DNA of 64,000 nt from Chitinophagaceae bacterium. GTDB taxonomy: Bacteria > Bacteroidota > Bacteroidia > Chitinophagales > Chitinophagaceae. The DNA lies in contig CANFHA010000001.1 in NCBI GenBank assembly GCA_947446645.1, positions 62,001 through 126,000 of the forward strand, read 5' to 3'. The notes beneath the pieces were generated by a model. It had not been told where the DNA came from and searched no databases. It saw only the letters and a list, made by a program, of their open reading frames with translations. Shown in pieces: positions 42,891 through 50,182 of the stretch. The translations under genes were made by a program, and so were the position numbers. Position 1 is the stretch's first letter; each line of letters begins with the position of its first letter.

Positions 42891-43544
42891 TCATTCTTTT
42901 ATAAAATCGTAGTGCGCGTTTTGGTAAGCGGGCATAGCCACTTTATCTTTTAGCTTCTGAAAAGTAAGGAATGGCCCCTTGGTTACAAACATATTTGTGA
43001 GCCACGCAGGCACTGCCCCTGAGGGATCGAAGCTAACCGTATACAGTATTTTAACTACATTTTTCTCTACAGTCGTCACATCCCAGTGAGCCCGCGACTT
43101 TTTTACCCGCACCACGCCGTCCCTCAAAGGCAACAGATCCGGCTCGGAGCGGGAGTCTATAGTGACGAGTTGTGGGGATGCCTGGTTAATGACGATATGA
43201 GCAATATAATCCCTGTCGGAGCAGGGCCAGGGCACTTCTACTTCTGAATGAAAAACAAACTCATTGGGTTTTATTGTCTTCAATACCTCAGCCGATTTGC
43301 TTCCATATACCCAGTCCGGCTGCCTGTTCATGTCCATTAGTAAGGCTACCAGCTGAGAAGGAGTGGCGTTGACCGTACACTCTACCCGAATACACTTAAA
43401 TGATGTAGAATCATCGTTTCGGGTAAATACTTTTATCCCGTCTTCGTTCCTCTTTAATTGCCAGTCTCCCTGCGCACGGGCATGGGCACAGACTCCTATA
43501 AGGAATAAAATTATCCCTGCTCTCCTCAACACGATATTCTTCAT
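42891..43544 (-). CDS. Secreted START-domain lipid-binding-like protein
   Basis: A 217-residue protein. From ATG 43544 the signal peptide is MKNIVLRRAGIILFLIGVCA followed by HARAQ; two further ATGs lie at 43556 and 43559. The mature part fits a START/helix-grip domain, with GDWQLKRNEDGIKVFTRNDD at the N-terminus, ATPSQLVALLMDMNRQPDWV, PWPCSDRDYIAHIV, and the C-terminal helix GPFLTFQKLKDKVAMPAY. START domains bind lipids or other hydrophobic ligands. The ligand is unknown. It stands alone, convergent with coaD. Confidence 0.85.
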   Translation of the reverse strand: MKNIVLRRAGIILFLIGVCAHARAQGDWQLKRNEDGIKVFTRNDDSTSFKCIRVECTVNATPSQLVALLMDMNRQPDWVYGSKSAEVLKTIKPNEFVFHSEVEVPWPCSDRDYIAHIVINQASPQLVTIDSRSEPDLLPLRDGVVRVKKSRAHWDVTTVEKNVVKILYTVSFDPSGAVPAWLTNMFVTKGPFLTFQKLKDKVAMPAYQNAHYDFIKE

Positions 43545-43652
43545 GCCTGCTGTCATCATTATACAATAACTAATTTACATAAAACATTATTATGGGAGGC
43601 AGAAAAACAATATTAAGATTGAGTCATTAAATGAACGATAGCATTGATAACG

Positions 43653-43964
43653 CTACAATGATTTGCGCTCCATGGCTTTAAACCTGCTGTACCGCTGCGT
43701 CTCCTTCACTAATCTCCGGAGCAATAAATAGATCACAAATCCATCGTCCATCCAGCCAACTACCGGGATGAAATCGGGAATGATATCGAAAGGGAAAATA
43801 ACATAGGCCAGCGCAAGTAAAGTAGCACCAATAGTAAGAACCGACATTTTGTAAGTGCCCCTTAAAGTTTCACGAATCATTTGCCACAACGTTTTCCTGT
43901 TGCGCAGCAAATGCCAACCATGCTTTACATTTTGTACCGGCCTCACTACTGTATACCTCGACAT
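43653..43964 (-). CDS. YkvA-family (DUF1232) membrane protein
   Basis: A 103-residue protein from ATG 43964 (a GTG three bases earlier is also in frame). The DUF1232 core is VIFPFDIIPDFIPVVGWMDD, preceded by a hydrophobic stretch SVLTIGATLLALAYVIFPFD and flanked by basic segments (HGWHLLRNRKTLWQMIRETL; KETQRYSRFKAMERK). The family is widespread and uncharacterised, with one or two membrane-associated helices. No partner gene is evident. Confidence 0.85.
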   Translation of the reverse strand: MSRYTVVRPVQNVKHGWHLLRNRKTLWQMIRETLRGTYKMSVLTIGATLLALAYVIFPFDIIPDFIPVVGWMDDGFVIYLLLRRLVKETQRYSRFKAMERKSL

Positions 43965-44042
43965 CACACTATATTTTACACAAAGATACCGGGCATAGTG
44001 TTGCAGCCCTGTTAAGGGTATGATGCCAAAAAGTTAAGGTTA

Positions 44043-44657
44043 TTAAATACGTTTTAGCAGCGCTTTTACCTTGTCAGCATCTTCTGGTGTATTAGCGTTC
44101 ATCAGCGCATCCGGGTTTGGAGCCTTCAGCATGGTTACACGTTCTGCGTTCCGGATCAATACTTTGCGCGGGCACGTCATACCATCCGCAAGAAATGAAA
44201 GTAAAACCTCGTAGGCGGCGGGCTCCCAAATAGTGATCAGCGGCTCAGGCAATCCATCAAACGGGCTCTGGAAAGTCGTTGCCAGCGCATTCGCATTTCT
44301 ATTCGTCACCACATACTCCAGTGTGGCAATATCCAGCAAAGGAAGGTCGCAGGCGGTTACCAGCCATGCAGCAGCAGGATGCGCTTTGAATGCCGAGTGG
44401 ATGCCGGTCATAGGCCCGGAGCCAGTATAGCTATCCGGTATCAGGTTGTAGCGGGGATCTATTTCATTTTGCTGCTCTGCCCTGCAGGAAATGAATACAT
44501 TGGCGCATGCACTTTTTAGCAGATCAGCCATGTAGTAGCGCTGCTCAGTGCCATGCCATTTTATTATCCCTTTATCCTGCCCCATGCGCACACTCTTGCC
44601 ACCGGCAAGTACTAATCCGTAAAGTGGCGGTGGGTTACTAGCTTCTTTTGAAATCAC
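44043..44657 (-). CDS. mobA: Molybdenum cofactor guanylyltransferase MobA
   Basis: Attaches GMP to molybdenum-molybdopterin to form the MGD (bis-MGD) cofactor. The 204-residue protein has the nucleotide-binding LVLAGGKSVRMGQDKGIIKW near the start, PDSYTGSGPMTGIHSAFKAH and WLVTACDLPLLDIATLEYVV (metal-binding Asp). It starts with GTG at 44657 and overlaps the end of moaC by 20 bases, so the two are coupled. It is last gene of the moaA-moeA-moaC-mobA operon. Its presence implies that the organism makes an MGD-type (DMSO reductase family) enzyme, not only a sulfite-oxidase type. Confidence 0.93.
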   Translation of the reverse strand: MISKEASNPPPLYGLVLAGGKSVRMGQDKGIIKWHGTEQRYYMADLLKSACANVFISCRAEQQNEIDPRYNLIPDSYTGSGPMTGIHSAFKAHPAAAWLVTACDLPLLDIATLEYVVTNRNANALATTFQSPFDGLPEPLITIWEPAAYEVLLSFLADGMTCPRKVLIRNAERVTMLKAPNPDALMNANTPEDADKVKALLKRI

Positions 44658-45114
44658 GTTTCCCTCCTGTTTTTTCCATGAGCATGGTTTCCTTTATCAC
44701 TATATCGTGGCTCATGGCCTTGCACATATCGTATATAGTAAGCGCAGCTATGCTAGCCCCTACCAGGGCTTCCATTTCCACACCGGTTTTTGCGGTAAGG
44801 CTGGCGGTGCAGTCTATCACCACTTCCTGCTGCTGATTGATGTGTATATGCACCTGGCAATTATCAAGCCCCAGCGGGTGACACAGCGGTATAAGCTCAC
44901 CCGTTTTTTTCGCCGCCATTATTCCTGCAATGATGGCCGTTTGAAATACGGGACCTTTTTTGCTTTGTATATCGCCACTAACAAAATGCGCCATCACTTC
45001 TTCACGCATCACCACTATACTCCTGGCTACCGCTGTGCGCAGCGATACCTTCTTTTCGCCTACATCAACCATAGTGGGTTGGCCTTCCTTATTTATATGT
45101 GTGAGCTTGCTCAT
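44638..45114 (-). CDS. moaC: Cyclic pyranopterin monophosphate synthase MoaC
   Basis: Converts the MoaA product to cyclic pyranopterin monophosphate. It is 158 residues, MSKLTHINKEGQPTMVDVGE, with the family motifs AAKKTGELIPLCHPLGLDNC, VEMEALVGASIAALTIYDMC and the active-site lysine region VIKETMLMEKTGGKRDFKRS. It lies two bases after moeA and overlaps mobA. Confidence 0.97.
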   Translation of the reverse strand: MSKLTHINKEGQPTMVDVGEKKVSLRTAVARSIVVMREEVMAHFVSGDIQSKKGPVFQTAIIAGIMAAKKTGELIPLCHPLGLDNCQVHIHINQQQEVVIDCTASLTAKTGVEMEALVGASIAALTIYDMCKAMSHDIVIKETMLMEKTGGKRDFKRS

Positions 45115-45116
45115 GA

Positions 45117-46334
45117 TTACAACACCTGCTTAAAAGGCCATACCCTGTACAGCTCATCTTTTTTAAAATTACTTTTTTCCATCGGAAGTTCTATAAAGGC
45201 ATCGGTATCCAGCAGGTTGGCAAAGTCACCGGAGCCATGCCCCTCGATGGGTGTAGCATGCAAGTGTCCGTGCTTGCAGAGCTTTAGTTTTACCTGCGCA
45301 AAGTAAGTCAGTTCGGGAGCAAACACTACATCCTCATTGAGCATAGCATACGCGCCCTTAGGCTGGCTGGCAATATCAAGTCCCTTCAGGCAGGCATTAA
45401 GCCACGGCAAAAAATACCGGTACAGGCACATGAATGTAGAAACAGGATTGCCAGGGAAGGCGAATACCAATACCCCGTTCTGATGCTTACCGAACCAGAA
45501 TGGCTTGCCGGGTCGTTGCTTCACTTTTTGAAATAGCTTCTCCACTTTCAGCTCATCGAGCACTTGCGGTACATAGTCGAACTTACCCATGGATATGCCG
45601 CCGCTCAGGATAATAACATCATACTTAGCCAGGCATTTTCCGATCTCATTTTTTATTACGGTTGGCTCATCTGCTATATGCAGCAGATCAGGTTGCGCAC
45701 CATACTGCTGCAACGCCGCTTTTATAGCGTAGCTATTGCTGCGCCGCACCTGGTAAGGCGTTGGTGAATCAGCTACATCTACCAGTTCATTGCCTGTAGA
45801 CACGACAACAACCGTGGGTACCTTCTTTACCTGCAGTATGCTCTTACCAACAGACGCAGCCATACTTATAAGGGCAGGTGTGACCACCTGGTTAGCAGCA
45901 GTAACTATATCGTTCTGCTTCCGGTCTTTACCTTTATTGTGAATGTTCTGCCCCTTCTTTATGTTTTCAGTAAGCAGCTTTGCGAAGCCGTCTTTTATCT
46001 CTACATCTTCATAGCGGATGACCGTATCCGTGGTGGCAGGGAGTGCTGCACCTGTCATTATTTCTACACACTCATCCGGCTGCGTTATGTCGGTTGGTTT
46101 GCTGCCTGCTGCTATTATTGCTTTTACAGAAAAAGAACGCGAACCTGCTTCAAATGCAGCGAAGGCTATGGCAATACCATCCATAGTTACACGGTCGCAG
46201 GGGGGCAGGTCGCGATCTGCCGTTATATCCACAGCCAATACCCTGCCCAATGCCTGCTCAAAAGCCACCGGCTCATGACCATAGTCTTTCACCTGGCTTA
46301 GTATTATCTCTTCCGCTTCCTGTACCGTGATCAT
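45117..46334 (-). CDS. moeA: Molybdopterin molybdenumtransferase MoeA
   Basis: Inserts molybdate into adenylated molybdopterin. It is 405 residues: domain I with YGHEPVAFEQALGRVLAVDI, DLPPCDRVTMDGIAIAF, and GAALPATTDTVIRYEDVEIK in the lid domain. The MoaB/MogA-like domain III has VPTVVVVSTGNELVDVADSP, YDVIILSGGISMGKFDYVPQ and FAFPGNPVSTFMCLYRY, followed by a C-terminal beta domain. It lies between moaA (one-base gap) and moaC (two-base gap). No separate mogA/moaB gene is in the window, so the adenylating partner must be elsewhere. Confidence 0.95.
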   Translation of the reverse strand: MITVQEAEEIILSQVKDYGHEPVAFEQALGRVLAVDITADRDLPPCDRVTMDGIAIAFAAFEAGSRSFSVKAIIAAGSKPTDITQPDECVEIMTGAALPATTDTVIRYEDVEIKDGFAKLLTENIKKGQNIHNKGKDRKQNDIVTAANQVVTPALISMAASVGKSILQVKKVPTVVVVSTGNELVDVADSPTPYQVRRSNSYAIKAALQQYGAQPDLLHIADEPTVIKNEIGKCLAKYDVIILSGGISMGKFDYVPQVLDELKVEKLFQKVKQRPGKPFWFGKHQNGVLVFAFPGNPVSTFMCLYRYFLPWLNACLKGLDIASQPKGAYAMLNEDVVFAPELTYFAQVKLKLCKHGHLHATPIEGHGSGDFANLLDTDAFIELPMEKSNFKKDELYRVWPFKQVL

Positions 46335-46335
46335 T

Positions 46336-47307
46336 CTACCCTCCTATGGCTGCCATTGATTCGTGAATATTGTTTTTCTCTGCTTCAAATCCATCTTTAG
46401 CCCTTGAGCTTATCGCGTTTACCAGCGCACTTTCTATATACTGGTCATCACTCCCCTCGCGCATCATGTCTTTTATGTTTAGTGCACCACCGTCATACAG
46501 GCAGGTCTTGAGCATGCCTTGCGGCGTAATGCGTATGCGATTGCAAGTGCCACAGAACGATCTTGTATAGGCAGCTATAACACCTACATTGCCCTTATGC
46601 CCCGGTATACGATAGTTGTATGATGTAGAATAGTCCGCATCAGGTATCTTCTGAATTGCAGGATACTGCTCTTTTATGGTCTGAAATATTTTTACGTAGT
46701 CCCAGTTCATAGGGTGGTAGTTTCCTGTGCCGTTAAACGGCATCTCTTCTATGAAGCGTACACTCACCGGCAGGTCCTTCGTCAGGGCTACCAATGGTAT
46801 TATATCATCCGTATTCTTTCCTTCCATTACCACAGCATTCAGCTTCACCGCCATGTTGTGACACAGCAGCTGGTCCATTGTTTCTAACACCCGGGGCAAT
46901 TCGTCCCTGCGCGTAATGGCGAAGAAACGGTTACGGTCTATGGTATCAAGACTAAGGTTCACAGACCGGATGCCCAGCTTCTTAAGCTCAGGTACCAGCG
47001 GCGCAGTAAGCACACCATTAGTAGTAAGCGTTAGTTCCTTCAGCCCATTTAGTTTTGACAGCTCTGTTAAGAATGGCATTATGTCTTTTCGCACGAACGG
47101 CTCACCACCGGTAATGCGTATTTTTTCAATGCCCATTTTTATGAGCAACGCGCATATGCGCAGCATTTCCTCGTAGCTCATCAACTCCTTGCGTGCCAGC
47201 CAGTCTATTCCCTCTTCGGGCATGCAGTAAAAGCAGCGCAGATTGCACCTGTCGGTAACAGCAAGACGTAAATAATTTATTTTTCTTCCGTGATTATCTA
47301 ACAACAC
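46336..47307 (-). CDS. moaA: GTP 3',8-cyclase MoaA
   Basis: A radical-SAM enzyme that starts molybdopterin synthesis from GTP. It is 323 residues, starting from GTG 47307. The N-terminal 4Fe-4S cluster motif CNLRCFYCMPEEG (CxxxCxxC) and the C-terminal cluster SFCGTCNRIRITPQGMLKTC are both present. IEKIRITGGEPFVRKD contains the SAM-binding GGEP. The chain ends MAAIGG, the Gly-Gly tail required for activity in MoaA. First gene of the operon; no perfect -7 box was found upstream. Confidence 0.97.
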   Translation of the reverse strand: MLLDNHGRKINYLRLAVTDRCNLRCFYCMPEEGIDWLARKELMSYEEMLRICALLIKMGIEKIRITGGEPFVRKDIMPFLTELSKLNGLKELTLTTNGVLTAPLVPELKKLGIRSVNLSLDTIDRNRFFAITRRDELPRVLETMDQLLCHNMAVKLNAVVMEGKNTDDIIPLVALTKDLPVSVRFIEEMPFNGTGNYHPMNWDYVKIFQTIKEQYPAIQKIPDADYSTSYNYRIPGHKGNVGVIAAYTRSFCGTCNRIRITPQGMLKTCLYDGGALNIKDMMREGSDDQYIESALVNAISSRAKDGFEAEKNNIHESMAAIGG

Positions 47308-47397
47308 TTTATAAAGGTCGGTCAGGTTGGTGAGGTGACAAAATGATAAAACTATATATCTTTATACTATTCCTTATATTCTAAGAAATTCTACAAG

Positions 47398-48180
47398 ATG
47401 AAAAAACTAAATCTTATCCCCTTACTATTTGCCAGCCTGTTATTTAGCGCCTTTGCCGTGCACAGAAATAACACTATAGCCGACTGGCACCTTAAGGGGA
47501 AAGTAAAGAGTATTATTCAACAGGAATATATGCTCCAACAAGGGCATGAAGTTTGCGTAGGTAAACATGTATACAGCTTTGATGATAAAGGGAATATTAC
47601 ACTTCAAAGAAGCTTAAATAGCCGCGACAGCATAGATTTCCCTGATAGCAGGTGGAGCTATAAGTACAATAACCTTAACAATAAAACAGAAGAAATAATC
47701 TACAATATAGATGGTAGTGTTTCCTGGAGGACAGTCTATAACTACGACAAAAATAACCAGCTAGCAGTTGCCAGCAGATATCACAGAGAGGGACAACTTG
47801 AGGAAAGATACGCCTACAAAAGAAATGACAAAAAAACACTACTTGAAGAAGTAAGTTACAATTCATTGGATTCCATCAACAACAAGACCTCATATAAGTA
47901 TGATGTTCTGGGCAATGAGACTGAGGAAGCTACGGATTTCAGTTATATTAAATGGCTTGACCGGTCTCAAACGGTCTCAAAATACGATGCGGCAGAAAAC
48001 TTGCTGGAATATATGGTCTATGATAGTTCAGGCACGGTAAAAGAAAGCAATAAAAATAGTTACAATAAATTTGATTCCGCAGGTAATTGGACTAGAAATA
48101 CGTCAGTTAAGTACTCACGAGATTATTTGCGAAAACTGGATACAGTAATTTTCGTGCGCGAGATCAGTTATTACCAATAA
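47398..48180 (+). CDS. Secreted YD/RHS-like repeat protein, unknown function
   Basis: A 260-residue protein with signal peptide MKKLNLIPLLFASLLFSAFA. The mature chain holds degenerate repeats of about 20-40 residues resembling YD/RHS-type beta-hairpins: HVYSFDDKGNITLQRSLNSR, WSYKYNNLNNKTEEIIYNID, YKYDVLGNETEEATDF and SKYDAAENLLEYMVYD. It lacks a toxin core and is far shorter than true RHS proteins. Similar stand-alone proteins are common in Bacteroidota and may be surface or periplasmic. No function can be assigned. It is A+T richer than its neighbours. Confidence 0.75.
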   Translation: MKKLNLIPLLFASLLFSAFAVHRNNTIADWHLKGKVKSIIQQEYMLQQGHEVCVGKHVYSFDDKGNITLQRSLNSRDSIDFPDSRWSYKYNNLNNKTEEIIYNIDGSVSWRTVYNYDKNNQLAVASRYHREGQLEERYAYKRNDKKTLLEEVSYNSLDSINNKTSYKYDVLGNETEEATDFSYIKWLDRSQTVSKYDAAENLLEYMVYDSSGTVKESNKNSYNKFDSAGNWTRNTSVKYSRDYLRKLDTVIFVREISYYQ

Positions 48181-48228
48181 GCATAAGGGATAGCGAAGCA
48201 ACCAGCGAGGTAAAAATGTGCGTTGCCC

Positions 48229-49950
48229 CTACTTGCGCTTAAAGATTTCGTAAAACTCAGTCACCTTCTTTATTGCTACATACCTGCCATCCATACCAGC
48301 GGGGAAGGGTTCGTTCGTAGCCTTTACATAATAATCCTCTGTGCCCGTGCTACATTTATCCACCTTGTAGCCGTATTGTTTGCACATGTAAAACCAGAAA
48401 AAACTTTCGTTAGAAAATCCTACAGAGCTACCCGGCGGAATATTGCTGATACCATCGTCAACCACCGTAGCACGCCACTCGTTCACTACAAAGTGGCACA
48501 GGTAATGACTCACGTATTTGCGGCCCTTTAAAACAAAGTTTACAGAGAGCAGTACAAGTATTACCGGCAGTGCCACGGCAGCCGCTCTTTTCACATGGAG
48601 CCACTTTGCAAGATTACCCAACAACAAACCAAGCGTATAAATGGTCAGCGCCAAAATGATGCTGAACTGCCCGGTAAGAGAGCGGTCAATAGGGAATACC
48701 TTCATAACCATAGTGAGCAAAATAGTGGTTCCCCACATAGCGCAGTAAAAAAGACCTAAAGATCTGGCGATATCGTTTCGCCGGAAAAACATCAGGCATA
48801 CCGGCAACAGGAATAGTAAAGTATCAACTACGTATTGACCATTCACCGGGTTGCAGAAGCAGTAGTCCATATAGTTATGCCACATCTGCCCGGCATCTTC
48901 CCATAGTTGGCTGTAGGTTTGCGGCGCTACCCACGCATTGCCCGTTATTGCTTCACGGCCCGAGAAACAAAGGCAGGGCAGGTACAACAGGAAAACCAGG
49001 AGCCCAACTACAAACTGGCTCTTCCAAAACCGGGAATCAAATCGCTTGTTAACAATACCCGAAAACACGGTAAATGCAAGCACCGCAGCATGAAAATAAA
49101 GGAATACCGGTATGGTAAAATAACCGGCAATACTTGCCGCAGCCATCACCTGCAGCCATTTTTGGTCGCTCGTTTTGCGGTATTGAAACAGGGAGATAAG
49201 CACTACCCATTCCATAAGCGCCAGCAACTCATAGCCCCGGGCCTGGAAGCCAAAGCCCCAAACAGGAAATTGCAACGCGATGGCTATTGTGGCTATGAAT
49301 GCCAGCCAGCGATTTTGCAAAACATTTCCCAACCATGAAAAGACTACTAATACCAAACCCAGGTAACAGAACAACGATATCACCCGGCCAGACAAGACCT
49401 TATCTGCAACCGTATGAAACACTACATTGTTCAGCAGGTTGAACAAAATGTGGTTATTGGGCAGCATGTAGTATGATAAGGTCTGAAACGGGGGCAGTGC
49501 GGCACAGTTAACCGCGGAAAACACCTCGTCGTTAGAGGGTGCGACTAACGACTTTCCCCATGCCCACGCAATGGCGGCAAAAACGATGCAGGCTATCGCC
49601 GTCGCCAGGTAAGATAAGGATAAAGAAATCCGTACTTCCCTTGCGTTATGGGCTTTCTTTTTTAGTTGCCTGAAACAATATAACAAACAGGGCAACGAAG
49701 CTATAAGGGCTCCTATACAGTAATAGTTCCCGGTAGCTTTCCTTGCGGGCGTAAAGAAGTCGTTAGCCCAGTACTCATGCTTATAAAAGCAATCGTTCAG
49801 TCCGGTATACCATTTCACAAGATCCTCATAACTGCTGAGCAGAAAAAATGCGCTGAACGCTACTATGTATACAAAAAACAATAGCAACAGCACCCACAAT
49901 ACCTTTGTGGCTGCATTTGCTGATCTTGTCAATGTAAGGGATGCCGTCAC
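48229..49950 (-). CDS. GT39/ArnT-like polytopic membrane glycosyltransferase
   Basis: A 573-residue integral membrane protein with around eleven or twelve hydrophobic segments. The first periplasmic loop contains an acidic pair (SNDEVFSAVN) followed by a long loop with YYMLPNNHILFNLLNN, as in GT-C transferases that use lipid-phosphate sugar donors. The segment GFQARGYELLALMEWVVLIS matches the conserved central R-G-Y region of dolichyl-P-mannose transferase-like proteins. The C-terminal 100 residues form a soluble domain (SNESFFWFYMCKQYGYKVDK). Substrate and acceptor are unknown; lipid A, glycan or protein modification are all possible. The start is GTG 49950. Confidence 0.72.
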   Translation of the reverse strand: MTASLTLTRSANAATKVLWVLLLLFFVYIVAFSAFFLLSSYEDLVKWYTGLNDCFYKHEYWANDFFTPARKATGNYYCIGALIASLPCLLYCFRQLKKKAHNAREVRISLSLSYLATAIACIVFAAIAWAWGKSLVAPSNDEVFSAVNCAALPPFQTLSYYMLPNNHILFNLLNNVVFHTVADKVLSGRVISLFCYLGLVLVVFSWLGNVLQNRWLAFIATIAIALQFPVWGFGFQARGYELLALMEWVVLISLFQYRKTSDQKWLQVMAAASIAGYFTIPVFLYFHAAVLAFTVFSGIVNKRFDSRFWKSQFVVGLLVFLLYLPCLCFSGREAITGNAWVAPQTYSQLWEDAGQMWHNYMDYCFCNPVNGQYVVDTLLFLLPVCLMFFRRNDIARSLGLFYCAMWGTTILLTMVMKVFPIDRSLTGQFSIILALTIYTLGLLLGNLAKWLHVKRAAAVALPVILVLLSVNFVLKGRKYVSHYLCHFVVNEWRATVVDDGISNIPPGSSVGFSNESFFWFYMCKQYGYKVDKCSTGTEDYYVKATNEPFPAGMDGRYVAIKKVTEFYEIFKRK

Positions 49951-50182
49951 CTGAGTCTATTTACTCCGCTTAAATATAGGTGGATAATGGCGTGCTGACA
50001 AATCCGGCAGGTTTTGAGTACCATAAGCTTGATGAATTCAATGTTGCGGCCAATAATTATTATCAGCTACATATGTTTTTGCATACCAATTAGCCATCAC
50101 AGCCGATCAATTGCGGATAATATAGAACATCTATACGCCTATTGTCAGGCCAATCCTGCTATTTCCGTAAATTGCAGTTAAG

